Below are positions 25,141-35,650 of a stretch of 64,000 nucleotides of DNA, piece by piece. The DNA is from Nostoc sp. NIES-3756 (GTDB lineage Bacteria; Cyanobacteriota; Cyanobacteriia; Cyanobacteriales; Nostocaceae), in NCBI RefSeq assembly GCF_001548375.1, contig NZ_AP017297.1, positions 1-64,000 on the forward strand, read 5' to 3'. Every line of letters begins with the position of its first letter. Position 1 is the first letter of the stretch. The translations under genes were made by a program, and so were the position numbers. The notes beneath the pieces were generated by a model. The model worked only from the letters and a program-made list of their open reading frames with translations. It had not been told where the DNA came from and did not search any database.

Positions 25141-25629
25141 ATGGAAAGAAAGATTTTCCCTTTGACTTTGGCTACGCTCAAAGCATCTACATCAGCTGCA
25201 AATCGAGCAGATAGTAGAGTAAGAAAAAATCAAGTCCCTCAAAGCTTATTTCAATCGTTTTTTAAAGTACGTTGGCAATTAGTTTCAGTCGCAACTACAC
25301 TTCTAATTGCATTGCAATCAAGAGCAGCTAGAGCAGATTCAATATTTAGCAACGCTGAGAAAGCAATGACCTGTGTAATTACTAGCGCCTCATCTGGTGG
25401 AACTATTAATAATGCAGTGTTGACTAACTTACCAATAATTCTGTTTACGTCACTAACCATAGTTTTGTTTGGATACTTCTGCTTTTCTGTTTACCAAGGA
25501 GTGGCGGCTTATGGACGTGGAGAGGAAGTTAGTAACGTTATACAACAACCAATTTTCACCTTCATATCAGTGATATTAATTGTGGTATTCCAGTCATTGC
25601 TATTTGGTGGTAACGCAATTTGCACCTAA
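25141..25629 (+). CDS. virB2: VirB2/TrbC-like pilin candidate
   Basis: 162 aa. A long signal-like N-terminus carries a hydrophobic segment (WQLVSVATTLLIALQ) ending RAARAD. Two further transmembrane helices follow (LPIILFTSLTIVLFGYFCFS and TFISVILIVVFQSLLF) with a short loop between them. This is the VirB2 prepilin layout. It is the first gene of the plus-strand secretion operon directly before the VirB4-like ATPase, the normal VirB2-B3-B4 order. The call rests on topology and position, as pilins diverge strongly. Confidence 0.65.
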   Translation: MERKIFPLTLATLKASTSAANRADSRVRKNQVPQSLFQSFFKVRWQLVSVATTLLIALQSRAARADSIFSNAEKAMTCVITSASSGGTINNAVLTNLPIILFTSLTIVLFGYFCFSVYQGVAAYGRGEEVSNVIQQPIFTFISVILIVVFQSLLFGGNAICT

Positions 25630-25758
25630 GTTGAAGAATTTTTTAGGCAAGCATTTCAATCTGAGTTTGTCTAGATAGCTGACAAGTGCTTTCACCTTTA
25701 TTTTTTAACAATTGCACTTGATATAACTTATCCATAATCTCCTTATTAATTAGGGGAT

Positions 25759-28700
25759 ATGGATACTTATGTGGGTATATCTTTCTCAAAAACTGCTGAA
25801 AGCTCTATGAGAGAAGAAATTAGAAAAGTCAATCAGAGCTTAGGCGAAAGCCCGAAGTTTGGCCCATTTACAGGCAGACAGTTTGTAATTTTCGCTGGCG
25901 TATTCTGTCTAGTTTTTGGATTACTATGTTTAATAATTGGTTTAGATATTTTCTGGGGGCTAGGTTTTGCATTTTGGGCTAGTTTATCAGTAGCATTACT
26001 ATCAGGGGATCAGCCCCACATTTACTGGTCAAAAATATATCCAATTGTGCCGAGATGGACAAGAGGATATGCTACTTACACCTCACCACAACTGAAGAAA
26101 AGGATAGGGACTAGAAGAGTAAAATTAACACGTTCATCCAAGCCCAAAACCCTCAATCCCTTTGAAGATTGGTTAGATTTGACAACAATAGTCAGACTCA
26201 AAAAAGACTCTTACATTGTTGGAGCTTATCTGCTGAGTAAAAAGAATCTGACTGACAGTAGTAATACGTTGCAACTAATATTTGGATATACTTGTACTGG
26301 GATTCATCCTATATTTAACTCAGAACAAGAAATAGAGGCAGTAGCCAGAGCTTTTGAGAGTGGCTGTAAAGAAATTCCTCAAGGAGAAAAAATCACCTTT
26401 AGATGGAGTTCCTTTTGTGATGATAGTGACGCTGAACAGTATTTGATGCAGCGTATCAATAATTCATCTTCTCCAGAGTGCGAATTTCTAGATTGGGGAA
26501 GATTAGCCAGGACTCAAAAGCTAACAAAAGATAGAGCGCGTAAGGATATCAAACTAAACATTTATTGGTCATTCACAATAACATCAGAAGCCTTAGAAAC
26601 CTCAGACCCAGTAGATAAGTTTCTGGTGAAATTAGCTAACTTTTTGCAAAGGAGATTTACCGATTCAGGGATTAATCAACTAACTAAAAAGCGGTTTACG
26701 CAAATCTTAACTAAAGCCCTAGAAGCCTCATTAAGATACCAGCAGATTTTGACAGAGATGGGTTTAAATCCGCAACCCAAAACTGATAAAGATTTGTGGC
26801 GAGAGCTTTGTAAGAACATCGGAGCCAAAACCGTAATTGCTCCTCATACTCTAGTGTTTGATGAGCAAGGTGTCAGAGAAGAAATCGATGAGAAAGCTGT
26901 GTTTGATAAACCAATAGAAATTATCAACCAGCCACACTTAAGCTCAATCATATTGAACAATGGAGTACCATTTGCAGATAAGCGTTGGGTATGCTTACAA
27001 ACAGGAGATGATAAGAAATTTGTGGGAGTAATGGTACTGACCCGCAAACCAGAGATTTTTGCTTCTACCAAACATCAAATTCGATTCTTGTGGGATTTAC
27101 TTTCACGCAACAACATTTTTGATGTCGAGGTAATCACAGAATTTTCCCCGGCTGACCGAGGAATAACCCGTGCAGCCCAGCAAATGATTACCAAACGTTC
27201 CAGAGCATTGGACATAAATGTGCAGCAGAAAAAATCAATAGATGTTTCTGCCCAAATCAATGTTGAGCGTTCAGTAGAAGCACAAAGACAACTGTACACA
27301 GGGGATGTACCACTAAATTTGAGTTTGGTAGTCTTGGTCTACCGCAACACACCAGAAGAAATAGATGATGCTTGCCGATTAATTTCAGGTTATATTTCCC
27401 AACCCACAGAACTGACCCGTGAAGTGGAATATGCTTGGCTGGTATGGTTGCAAACCTTGTTAATCAGGCTAGAACCAATTTTGCTACGCCCGTACAACCG
27501 ACGGCTAACATTTTTCGCCAGTGAAATCTTAGGATTGACCAATATAGTCCAAAACAGTCCCGCAGATGAGCAAGGATTTGAGTTAATTGCTGATGAGAGT
27601 GATTCACCCCTTCAGCTTGACTTATCAAAAACCAAAAATCTCCTAATTCTGGGTACAACAGGCTCAGGTAAATCAGTTTTAGTTTCGTCCATCATTGGCG
27701 AGTGCCAAGCTCAAGATATGAGCGTTTTAATGATCGACCTGCCTAATGATGACGGAACTGGTACATTTGGCGACTACACGCCCTATCACAACGGTTTTTA
27801 CTTTGATATTTCCAAAGAATCTAATAACTTAGTGCAGCCTTTGGACTTATCAAAAATCCCCCCAGAGCAATGGGAAGATAGGCTTCAAGCCCATAGAAAT
27901 GATGTGAACTTGATTGTTCTTCAGTTGGTATTGGGTTCTCAAACCTTTGATGGCTTCCTATCTCAAACAATCGAGTCCTTAATTCCACTGGGAACAAAAG
28001 CCTTTTATGATCATCCCGATATTCAACGGCGCTTTGCTAAGGCCAAGAAAGAAGGGTTAGGTTCAGCAGCTTGGGACGATACACCCACCCTGGCAGACAT
28101 GGAACACTTCTTTACCAAAGAGCATATCAGCCTGGGCTATGAAGATGAAAACGTTGACCGAGCGCTGAACTACATCCGTTTGCGGTTTCAATATTGGAGA
28201 AATAGTAGCATTGGCAATGCCATCTGCCGTCCGTCTACCTTTGATACCGATGCCAAACTGATTACCTTCGCTTTGACGAACTTGCAGTCAAGTAAAGATG
28301 CTGAAGTATTTGGGATGTCTGCATATATCGCTGCATCCCGCCAATCCTTATCAGCACCTAACAGCGTCTTTTTCATGGATGAAGCTAGTGTATTGTTGCG
28401 GTTCGCAGCTTTATCCAGATTAGTAGGACGTAAATGTGCCACTGCCCGTAAAGGCGGATGTCGGGTGATGCTGGCAGCGCAAGATATTCTTTCCATCGCC
28501 AATTCAGAAGCTGGGGAGCAGATTTTACAGAATATGCCCTGCCGTTTGATTGGGCGGATAGTTCCTGGGGCGGCTAAAAGCTTTACCGAACATCTAGGAA
28601 TCCCCAAAGAGATTATTGATAAAAATGAGAGTTTTCGTCCCAATATCAAACAGCTATATACGCTGTGGTTGCTGGATTACAACAATAAGTATGTTCGCTG

Positions 28701-28863
28701 CCGTTACTATCCTTCCTATGCAATGTTGGCGTTAGTTGCTAATAGCAGAGAAGAACAAGCAGCGCGTGACAGATTTAAAACAATGTACCCTGACAAATTC
28801 AAATGGGTAGCCGCATTTGCTAACTACTATGTGGAATGTATTAAGCAAGGTAAGCCTTTATGA
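25759..28863 (+). CDS. virB4: VirB4-like T4SS ATPase with VirB3-like N-terminus
   Basis: 1034 aa. Residues about 40-80 form two membrane helices (FVIFAGVFCLVFGLLCLIIG, FWGLGFAFWASLSVALL) followed by a Trp/Pro-rich loop, the layout of VirB3 or PrgI-type subunits. This suggests a B3-B4 fusion. The C-terminal ATPase has Walker A LGTTGSGKSVLVSS (about 629-642), Walker B SVFFMDEAS (about 870) and a VirB4 middle domain. VirB4 energises pilus and channel assembly at the inner membrane. The stop overlaps the next start as ATGA. Confidence 0.85.
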   Translation: MDTYVGISFSKTAESSMREEIRKVNQSLGESPKFGPFTGRQFVIFAGVFCLVFGLLCLIIGLDIFWGLGFAFWASLSVALLSGDQPHIYWSKIYPIVPRWTRGYATYTSPQLKKRIGTRRVKLTRSSKPKTLNPFEDWLDLTTIVRLKKDSYIVGAYLLSKKNLTDSSNTLQLIFGYTCTGIHPIFNSEQEIEAVARAFESGCKEIPQGEKITFRWSSFCDDSDAEQYLMQRINNSSSPECEFLDWGRLARTQKLTKDRARKDIKLNIYWSFTITSEALETSDPVDKFLVKLANFLQRRFTDSGINQLTKKRFTQILTKALEASLRYQQILTEMGLNPQPKTDKDLWRELCKNIGAKTVIAPHTLVFDEQGVREEIDEKAVFDKPIEIINQPHLSSIILNNGVPFADKRWVCLQTGDDKKFVGVMVLTRKPEIFASTKHQIRFLWDLLSRNNIFDVEVITEFSPADRGITRAAQQMITKRSRALDINVQQKKSIDVSAQINVERSVEAQRQLYTGDVPLNLSLVVLVYRNTPEEIDDACRLISGYISQPTELTREVEYAWLVWLQTLLIRLEPILLRPYNRRLTFFASEILGLTNIVQNSPADEQGFELIADESDSPLQLDLSKTKNLLILGTTGSGKSVLVSSIIGECQAQDMSVLMIDLPNDDGTGTFGDYTPYHNGFYFDISKESNNLVQPLDLSKIPPEQWEDRLQAHRNDVNLIVLQLVLGSQTFDGFLSQTIESLIPLGTKAFYDHPDIQRRFAKAKKEGLGSAAWDDTPTLADMEHFFTKEHISLGYEDENVDRALNYIRLRFQYWRNSSIGNAICRPSTFDTDAKLITFALTNLQSSKDAEVFGMSAYIAASRQSLSAPNSVFFMDEASVLLRFAALSRLVGRKCATARKGGCRVMLAAQDILSIANSEAGEQILQNMPCRLIGRIVPGAAKSFTEHLGIPKEIIDKNESFRPNIKQLYTLWLLDYNNKYVRCRYYPSYAMLALVANSREEQAARDRFKTMYPDKFKWVAAFANYYVECIKQGKPL

Positions 28864-29417
28864 AAAAGTTAGAAATTGCCACTGGATTTGCACAGTATAA
28901 AGTCTTGTTAGCGATTTTAGGAATTTTAACAACAGGGCTATCATTTGAAATCTGGAAATGGAATCAACAGCAGCATGAAAAGTATATTGCTGAGAAACAG
29001 AAAGCTTGTCAACAGTCCTTGGACATGGCTAATGAATATGTGGAAAATAATCGAGTATTAAGAAATACTTATTATGCGGCTATAGCGCAGGACACTTTCA
29101 AAGCGGAAATGAATCAACCAGGGATTAATACAGATTTTCAGGTTGATAAACATTACATTTTGATGTATTCCAAATCAGCATCTTTAATTCCAGAACAGCC
29201 ACGGTATGAGGGGGGTTTATTTAAAAGATTGTCTAAAGTGACGAATAAACGTCCTCCTGAACCATTAATGGTAACTGGGAAAAAATTATTAGGAAATAAA
29301 GCAGAAGTAGTGTCTACTTGCTCTCCTGTAACCTTGACAGTCTCGTTGGAGAATTTATATGAAATTGCCCAGCCAATTGATATTACACCTTATCAACCGC
29401 CGTTTAGCAGTTTTTAG
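28860..29417 (+). CDS. T4SS operon membrane-anchored protein
   Basis: 185 aa with one N-terminal transmembrane helix (KVLLAILGILTTGLSFEIW), then a polar, probably periplasmic domain. It starts in an ATGA overlap with virB4 and overlaps the next gene by 59 bp, so it is translated with the secretion operon. It is not recognised as a standard Vir subunit. The place after VirB4 suggests an anchor or a lineage-specific subunit. Confidence 0.55.
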   Translation: MKKLEIATGFAQYKVLLAILGILTTGLSFEIWKWNQQQHEKYIAEKQKACQQSLDMANEYVENNRVLRNTYYAAIAQDTFKAEMNQPGINTDFQVDKHYILMYSKSASLIPEQPRYEGGLFKRLSKVTNKRPPEPLMVTGKKLLGNKAEVVSTCSPVTLTVSLENLYEIAQPIDITPYQPPFSSF

Positions 29418-30117
29418 TAGCTTAATAGTTCTGTTTATATTGTTTTCAGCCTTACCTGCTAAGGCAAGGTCTTCTTTTTTGGATCAGCTTCAGCAAAATC
29501 TCGTTAGCTTAAAGACCTATATTGAGCAACAAAAACAAGAATTTAGCCAACAGTGGAAAGAATTGCATGGAGATTTAAGTGATGTCATTACTTCTACGGT
29601 AGGAGATTTAGGAATACCTGATCCCTTAAAATCAGGTAAAAAAATTAAGGTTATTATTCAACAGCAAGATACTGATTTAGTTCAAACTGACTCTCAAACG
29701 CAAGGTGAAAATGCTCAAAGAAATTGGCATCAATCTTATACTTATGGTCTGTCTCAATCAGTTTTAGGTAAAGAAGGACAAAAAACTCAAGCACAAGAAG
29801 CTGAAATGAGTAATGAAGCTTTGGGAACTTCATCTAATAATGCTGATGCAGTACAAAATGATGTCATTACTCAAGATATCTTAAAAAAGATGGCAGTCCA
29901 GAATTTGCAAACAACGATTATTACAAAATCAATTCACAGCGAGGCGCAAAAACAGACTAGAGCTTTATCAGCAGCCAATATTAATTTGAGTGACATTTCA
30001 AGTAGATTAGACGAGCAAGCTAGAAAAGAACAGATTAATAGTAATTCTAGTGCCAAACAAATTATAGGTACGGCTGCTTTTGCTGATGCTTTTTGGGAAC
30101 AGAACAATGCTAAATAA
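29359..30117 (+). CDS. VirB5/TrbJ-like secreted helical T4SS protein
   Basis: 252 aa with signal peptide (RRLAVFSSLIVLFILFSALP followed by AKA). The mature protein is Gln-rich and helical (QNLVSLKTYIEQQKQEFSQQ; IHSEAQKQTRALSAANINLS), as in VirB5/TrbJ proteins that form minor pilus components. GGAG about 8 bases before the ATG supports this start inside the previous gene. It lies between the VirB4- and VirB6-like genes, the expected order. The family call is by composition and context. Confidence 0.55.
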   Translation: MKLPSQLILHLINRRLAVFSSLIVLFILFSALPAKARSSFLDQLQQNLVSLKTYIEQQKQEFSQQWKELHGDLSDVITSTVGDLGIPDPLKSGKKIKVIIQQQDTDLVQTDSQTQGENAQRNWHQSYTYGLSQSVLGKEGQKTQAQEAEMSNEALGTSSNNADAVQNDVITQDILKKMAVQNLQTTIITKSIHSEAQKQTRALSAANINLSDISSRLDEQARKEQINSNSSAKQIIGTAAFADAFWEQNNAK

Positions 30118-31159
30118 TTTAACTAATTTCTTGTATTTATTAGAAGTTACTGGAGATACAAATGCAGAAGATATAGTTGATGGTGCTATTAATGGTTCTC
30201 GCATGGTTGTATCTTCATTTAATCAAGACTGGCAAGATTTGGCAAACGGTCAAAGTGAAGTTTTTAAAGCAGTAGTAGCTGTTTCTGCTTTATGTGGAGT
30301 TGTGTTTGTTTCCTTTTGGTCTATTAGTTGGTACTCTAGGTTAACTCAGGAAGGATTCAGTAATGAAATCCTTAATGAAATGGTCTATCCATTGTTAGTC
30401 TGTCTAATGCTAACAGTTAATAATGGACATTTACTAGCTAGTACATCTTTGATGTTTCGTAATGTAGCAGTTGGGTTAAATGACAAAGTATTAAGTATTA
30501 CGCGAAACGGTATTACTTTAAGAGATGCTATTCGTACTACTAATATGGATCAGGCATTTGCACTTTCAGCCCAAGCGCAAATGCAAGAATGTTTACAGAA
30601 ACCAACAGAAGCGAAAGATGAACAAGGGAACGTAATAAATCCACAAGATATTTGTAAGGAAGAGAAAATCAAACAAATTAAAAAGAATGCTCAAAAATAT
30701 AAAGAGAAGTATGGTTTATCTTCATATTCCAATAGCTGGAATCCGTTAGATATAGCTGGACAAACTGTTAACTCAATGGTGCAAGCACTGTCATGGATAA
30801 TCTTTAGTGGCTTACAAGCAGCATTTCAATACACTGTGCAAGTAGCATTTTTGATGAATGCCTACATCGCACCCATCTTTCTAGTGCTGTCACTTTTCCC
30901 GTTTGGAGCTAAACCTATCTATGCTTGGGTATCAGGATGGTTAGCTTTAACTTTGGTATTAATGTCTTACTCTATTGTTTGTGGAATTGCTGCTAGTGCA
31001 ATCGTCAATGCTAGTAACAATAACCCCTTGTTCTTACAGCTAATACAAGCAATTCTCTCGCCAATTCTGGCATTAGCAATGGGTGCAGGGGGAGGGATGG
31101 CAGCTTTCTCTTGTTTCTCTAGTAGTGGCAGGTTAATCTCAGGGAGGATATTCAGATGA
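30107..31159 (+). CDS. virB6: VirB6/TrbL-like polytopic membrane protein
   Basis: 350 aa from the ATG at 30107, which overlaps the upstream stop by 11 bp. A TTG at 30080 is also open, but this ATG is the compact choice. At least five hydrophobic helices are visible, including VAVSALCGVVFVSFWSISWY, FLMNAYIAPIFLVLSLFPF, WLALTLVLMSYSIVCGIAAS and LSPILALAMGAGGGMAAFS. VirB6 proteins form the inner-membrane channel base. A charged cytoplasmic or periplasmic segment lies in the middle (KEEKIKQIKKNAQKYKEKYG). It ends in an ATGA overlap with the next gene. Confidence 0.7.
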   Translation: MLNNLTNFLYLLEVTGDTNAEDIVDGAINGSRMVVSSFNQDWQDLANGQSEVFKAVVAVSALCGVVFVSFWSISWYSRLTQEGFSNEILNEMVYPLLVCLMLTVNNGHLLASTSLMFRNVAVGLNDKVLSITRNGITLRDAIRTTNMDQAFALSAQAQMQECLQKPTEAKDEQGNVINPQDICKEEKIKQIKKNAQKYKEKYGLSSYSNSWNPLDIAGQTVNSMVQALSWIIFSGLQAAFQYTVQVAFLMNAYIAPIFLVLSLFPFGAKPIYAWVSGWLALTLVLMSYSIVCGIAASAIVNASNNNPLFLQLIQAILSPILALAMGAGGGMAAFSCFSSSGRLISGRIFR

Positions 31160-31872
31160 GATTACTTGATAAAAAGGAAATAAATTTTGCTCCCTTACTA
31201 TCAATAGGACAGACCATCGTTTTAATATTGATTTTTTTAATAAGTGTAGCCAATTCAGGTAGATTGGGGAAGATTGCCAGCAGTAAACCAACTCTAGTTG
31301 AGTTACAGGATGGAACATCTATTAGAGCCATTCCCATCGGAGAAAAAGAGCGTACTGACCAAGCAATTATGGATTTTGTAGGTCGGACGATGATGAATTT
31401 GATGAGTTGGAATGCTTTACCGAAATCATCAGATGAAAACTTAGATCCAAGAAACCTAAAGCTTGACCCTGGTGTGCAGATAGCCGAGAAGAAACTAACC
31501 ACAAATACTTGGGGTACAGGATTTGCATTATCTGAGGATTTTCGCGCTAGTTTCTTACGAGAAATAGCAGCCTTAACCCCATCTGATGTATTTACAGGTG
31601 ATACACAATCAGCCTTATTAGTGCGTTATCTGTCACCTCCTGAAAAAATATCAGAAGGGAAATGGCGAATAGATATGGTTGCTAATTTGGTGGTTTTTAA
31701 AGGCAAAGACCAATCAGGTAACGCAATTTCATTTAATAAGACTGTTTTTGTCAGAGCAATTGATACTCCACCATTACCAAATAATCCTTCAGTACAACTT
31801 TTAGCTGCTTATAACGCGCGAAAAGCAGGAATGGAAATATATCGGATTCAAGACTTAGATTTAGGAAGGTAG
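31156..31872 (+). CDS. VirB8/TraE-like T4SS protein
   Basis: 238 aa with one N-terminal transmembrane helix (IGQTIVLILIFLISVANS), then a periplasmic alpha/beta domain of about 190 residues (WRIDMVANLVVFKGKDQSGN, FVRAIDT). This is the single-pass layout of VirB8/TraE bridging proteins. It starts in an ATGA overlap with virB6 and is followed by VirB10- and VirB9-like genes. Assigned by topology and order; sequence identity to VirB8 is not evident by eye. Confidence 0.55.
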   Translation: MRLLDKKEINFAPLLSIGQTIVLILIFLISVANSGRLGKIASSKPTLVELQDGTSIRAIPIGEKERTDQAIMDFVGRTMMNLMSWNALPKSSDENLDPRNLKLDPGVQIAEKKLTTNTWGTGFALSEDFRASFLREIAALTPSDVFTGDTQSALLVRYLSPPEKISEGKWRIDMVANLVVFKGKDQSGNAISFNKTVFVRAIDTPPLPNNPSVQLLAAYNARKAGMEIYRIQDLDLGR

Positions 31873-31876
31873 CTTT

Positions 31877-33433
31877 ATGTCGAATCAAGTTGTAGAGCAA
31901 CCTAATTCAAAAGCTACTAACAACAATGGCAATCGTAGCCAAGAATTTGCTCAAATGAATGGGGTAGAAATTAAAGCTGATTCAACATCATCACCAGAAT
32001 CAACAACTAACGAGCCACAAAATGAACCAGAGGAAGTTGTTACTACTCGTCCTGTAGCTGGGCATCCCTTGTTAAAGGGACTAACAATCTCTGGAGGAGT
32101 TTTGTTGTTAGTCATCAGTTTTGGGGCAATGATTGGCACACTGACAGGAGCTTTAAATTCGCCTAGTAATAATCAAAGTGAACAAGACATAAAAACTACT
32201 CAACAAGTTAAGCCAGATAACGAAGAAAACGAAAAGGGAGAGCTAAAAACAGCGATCGCTATCACCTCACAAAAAGGTGAATTGCAAGCGATCGCCAAAA
32301 AAGATAATGGAGGTGTATCATCTACCCCATCCCCTACCCCATCGCCAACAACTACTGCTACAACTGCCGTTACCGTCAAAGCTGTACCAGTACAAAGGCA
32401 ACCAACAACTTATCAAGCGCCACCGCCACCCCCTACTCCCATTAGTAGGCCAACCAGAACCTATCAAGTTGTTTCTAACCCACCGACTAGACAGCAGATT
32501 TCTCCGTCCCGTATCTCTGCATTGCCTACTCCTCAACCCAAACCTGTAACTGTCAAACCTAACGTTAGCAATTCCCAGCCATTACCTTCAGTAAAAACTA
32601 GCCCTAAAGACCCGATGCAGGAATGGTTAGCAGCAGCAAATGTGGGCAATTACTCTTCCAGTGACTCTAGCAACAGTGAATCAAACTATGAACAACCAGA
32701 TTTAAAAAATGCCCAAGTAGAGGGAGGTTCAGGAGTTAAGCCAGTCAATGCTTCTCAGACCAACCAAGATTCGTCTACATCACAGACTAACTATGATGGC
32801 AAGCGGGTTTTAGTCGGCACTCGTGCCGCCGGAGTGATGGAAACTCCCATTGCTTGGCTAGGTAGCAATGTCAGTAATCAGCAAGAGCAGAATTGTTTGA
32901 TTAGGCTGTCGCAACCATTGAAAGCATTCGATGGAGAAGAAGTATTACCTAAAGGTTCTTATATTGTTGCTGTTGTTAACCCAAGTAATTCAGAAATAGC
33001 CCAAATGACGGCGGTAGCTGCACTGGTTAATAGTAATGGCACAACACAAGAAAGACAATTGCCAGCAAATTCTATTTTGATATTAGGTAAAAACGGCAAT
33101 TTACTAAAAGCCCAATCGCGTAAAGGTGGGGAGAATTTGGGTTCTTCACTAATGGCATCCTTGTTATCTGGCTTATCCAAAGTAGCGGAAATTCAAAATC
33201 GAGCTAATTCAGAAACAACAATTAGTTCATTTGGTACAACTACTACCACTACAAATAACGGTGAAAAGGATTTAGTAGCTGGTTTTGCTGAAGGTAGTAT
33301 CAATGAAATCTTATCAAGAATGAAAAACTCAAACGAGCGTCAAATACAAGGACTACAACAGCAACAACAAGTTTTTGTAATTGAAGCAGGTCAGCAAGTA
33401 CAAGTTTTCGTAAATCAGTCTATTTCGATATGA
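31877..33433 (+). CDS. virB10: VirB10/TrbI-like core-complex protein
   Basis: 518 aa. An N-terminal cytoplasmic tail precedes one transmembrane helix (about 75-95, [20 protein letters not shown]). A long Pro/Thr/Ser-rich periplasmic linker (about 145-230) follows, then a C-terminal TrbI/VirB10 beta-barrel domain ([27 protein letters not shown]). VirB10 spans both membranes and links the ATPases to the outer-membrane pore. AGGAAGG precedes the start. It overlaps the VirB9-like gene by 4 bp. Confidence 0.75.
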   Translation: MSNQVVEQPNSKATNNNGNRSQEFAQMNGVEIKADSTSSPESTTNEPQNEPEEVVTTRPVAGHPLLKGLTISGGVLLLVISFGAMIGTLTGALNSPSNNQSEQDIKTTQQVKPDNEENEKGELKTAIAITSQKGELQAIAKKDNGGVSSTPSPTPSPTTTATTAVTVKAVPVQRQPTTYQAPPPPPTPISRPTRTYQVVSNPPTRQQISPSRISALPTPQPKPVTVKPNVSNSQPLPSVKTSPKDPMQEWLAAANVGNYSSSDSSNSESNYEQPDLKNAQVEGGSGVKPVNASQTNQDSSTSQTNYDGKRVLVGTRAAGVMETPIAWLGSNVSNQQEQNCLIRLSQPLKAFDGEEVLPKGSYIVAVVNPSNSEIAQMTAVAALVNSNGTTQERQLPANSILILGKNGNLLKAQSRKGGENLGSSLMASLLSGLSKVAEIQNRANSETTISSFGTTTTTTNNGEKDLVAGFAEGSINEILSRMKNSNERQIQGLQQQQQVFVIEAGQQVQVFVNQSISI

Positions 33434-34449
33434 AAAGTTTAGCTGTTTTACTGGCAACTACATTAGTTATTGGTAGTAATGTCGGCATATCTTTAGCATT
33501 ACCACCAGCCAGAAATGTATATTCACAGGACGCTCAAGGAAGCAATAGTAGAGGGATTGATTTAAAAGTTTGGAGTGGTTACGGACTAACCATTAACTTT
33601 ATCCCTACAGGTGAAATAATCAAGCAAGTGTGGCTGGGAGATCCGTCACGTTTCGCTCTGACTTCCAACGGAAATTTATGTCAGCGCGGTGCATCAAATG
33701 ATGAAAATTGTGGGACTGGTGGAGCTACAGTCTTATTTTTGAGGCAGATAAAACCGATTAATTTTCCCTCTTTAACTGCCAGCAAAGATGGCAGCACAGT
33801 AATTACAGTGATAACTGCTAGTGCAGAAGGACAAAAGCAGTACCAATTTAAGTTGACCCCGGCTGGAGGTAGCCCAGACTATACAACTCTAATTATTAAG
33901 CCAGATTCGGAAAAGCCAACACCTGTGTTAGTTGAAAAGCCACCTGTAACCCAAATTAGTTCTCGACCAACTCAAAGTTATCAGGTAACGGTAGGTTCTG
34001 GTAACAGGAATAGGGGAGCAGGGGAGCAGAGGAGCAGAGGGGTAGAGGAGCAGAGGAATAGGGTATCTAAACGAGCCGTCAATAATAACTTGATTAATAC
34101 CTCAAACTCAAGAGTATCGGCAATTTCCACAAGTAAACCCAACGAAAATTTGTCAAGGCGAACTAATAATAACCTTGTAGAAAGAACCCCTGAAAACAAC
34201 GTAAATCTATCAAATACTAATTCTTTACAAGTAGGAATTTCATTAAAAAGAAATGATGCAAATGCCGTAGCTTATGGATTAGGAGTAGCAGTTAATAATG
34301 GCGTAATTAAACATAAGTCTGGAGAATGGCGTAAAGCACAAGATACCATCAGGTTACTCAGAAGAGGTAAAACTAGAGTCGAGGCTATTAGATTATCAGG
34401 TATTCCCCAAGAACTCTTCAATAAATTAATTGAATGGGGGCAAAACTAA
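33430..34449 (+). CDS. virB9: VirB9/TrbG-like protein carrying an STRR insertion
   Basis: 339 aa with signal peptide ([20 protein letters not shown]). The VirB9 N-terminal domain shows [30 protein letters not shown] and [20 protein letters not shown]. VirB9 forms the outer-membrane-side ring with VirB10. Residues about 190-215 ([19 protein letters not shown]) are encoded by a G/A-rich short tandem repeat at about 34010-34060, which looks inserted into the coding sequence without breaking the frame. The C-terminus is unlike classical VirB9 and may have another role. Confidence 0.7.
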   Translation: MKSLAVLLATTLVIGSNVGISLALPPARNVYSQDAQGSNSRGIDLKVWSGYGLTINFIPTGEIIKQVWLGDPSRFALTSNGNLCQRGASNDENCGTGGATVLFLRQIKPINFPSLTASKDGSTVITVITASAEGQKQYQFKLTPAGGSPDYTTLIIKPDSEKPTPVLVEKPPVTQISSRPTQSYQVTVGSGNRNRGAGEQRSRGVEEQRNRVSKRAVNNNLINTSNSRVSAISTSKPNENLSRRTNNNLVERTPENNVNLSNTNSLQVGISLKRNDANAVAYGLGVAVNNGVIKHKSGEWRKAQDTIRLLRRGKTRVEAIRLSGIPQELFNKLIEWGQN

Positions 34450-35648
34450 TGATTTTTAAAAAAGCAATTTCATCAATAGTATCTACATCTCTAATTGCTG
34501 CCTCATTGTTAGAATTACCAATGGCAGCATTTGCAGAAATACCTACAGTAACTTACACATCAGGTAAATACCAATTAAAATCTCCTGATTGGTCAAAAAT
34601 AAACTGGAGTAGTTTAGACTCGCTAACTGAGCCTGGATACCTCAATGTATCGCCAGAGATTGCTGCAAAATTAGGCTATAATCCTTCCCGTTCATGGTCA
34701 GCCGGACAGAATATTGACTCTGTAGTTATGTTGGGAGACGTAGATGAGGCTTTTGCTCAAAGCGAATTTACTCTAGATGATATATTTAGCAGAGGATTTA
34801 GTCAAAATTCCCTAACAACACTAAAAGATTTTGGTTTAATAAAATGGCAAACTATTGGGTCTTTAGTCAAGGCAATCCCTAATTTAAAAAATCTCAATGT
34901 TGAGAGAATTAAACCAATTCAAGACTTACTGAGAAGTAAGGGAATTTTTACAGGGGCTACACTTGGACAAGTTTTATATTCTTATCCCCAAGCCAATAAA
35001 TTTTCATTAAGCCAACTAGATTTAAGCAAGTATTCATTAAACTCAATTCCCAAATTAACAAAAACCAAAATTAGTAAATTTCTCAATTGGCAGCAAAGTT
35101 TTATTAATCAAGTACCAGGATTAAACAAAGTACCCTTTGATAAAATGCCTCAGCCAATTAATTCTGGTCTGGATGTAGTGGGTATAGCCTCTGTGGTTTT
35201 AGGGAAATCGGAACGTGGAGATTCCAGGGCAAGAGAGAATTACTTTGTGTCTGGGAAAGTCACCCGTGCCAATAAAACTGTTGTTGTCGCCTGTGGAGTG
35301 GGTCAAGAGTGTCCTTACTTGGAACTGGGGGATGTCGCGGGGTCACAGGGCAACCTCTACGGTAAACGCTGGGCTTCTGGTTCCTCACAGCAAGTAGATG
35401 GCGGTTTTGGGATATTACAGCGTGTCAACGGCGGTAAAGAACCAACAGGAAGGCTGGTTTATGGTTCAGGTTTCAAAGTTGTGCTTACGGGTGTAAACGA
35501 GTCTACGGGTACAGCTAACTTTGGACTATTCTTTCGTATCTGCATGAACTTCTTCTTGGGTGGAAAATCCTGTACTCCTTACTTTATTGGGCCAGTCCCT
35601 TGGGTTCCAGTCAAAGAGAATGATTTAGTCATTCTAGGGAGGGGGTGA
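34449..35648 (+). CDS. Secreted T4SS-operon protein of unknown function
   Basis: 399 aa from the ATG at 34449, overlapping the upstream stop as TAATG. A signal peptide is clear (SSIVSTSLIAASLLELPMAA followed by FAE). The middle has repeated leucine-rich helical motifs (SLTTLKDFGLIKWQTIGSLV), and the C-terminus is Gly/Cys-containing (GQECPYLELGDVAGSQGNLY) and beta-rich. It may be a periplasmic or surface component of the pilus or mating pair. It is not a recognised Vir protein. Confidence 0.6.
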   Translation: MIFKKAISSIVSTSLIAASLLELPMAAFAEIPTVTYTSGKYQLKSPDWSKINWSSLDSLTEPGYLNVSPEIAAKLGYNPSRSWSAGQNIDSVVMLGDVDEAFAQSEFTLDDIFSRGFSQNSLTTLKDFGLIKWQTIGSLVKAIPNLKNLNVERIKPIQDLLRSKGIFTGATLGQVLYSYPQANKFSLSQLDLSKYSLNSIPKLTKTKISKFLNWQQSFINQVPGLNKVPFDKMPQPINSGLDVVGIASVVLGKSERGDSRARENYFVSGKVTRANKTVVVACGVGQECPYLELGDVAGSQGNLYGKRWASGSSQQVDGGFGILQRVNGGKEPTGRLVYGSGFKVVLTGVNESTGTANFGLFFRICMNFFLGGKSCTPYFIGPVPWVPVKENDLVILGRG

Positions 35649-35650
35649 AC

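Noticed and set aside
35215..35397. Small plus-strand frame within the secreted T4SS protein gene
   Set aside because: Out-of-frame shadow of a well-supported gene.
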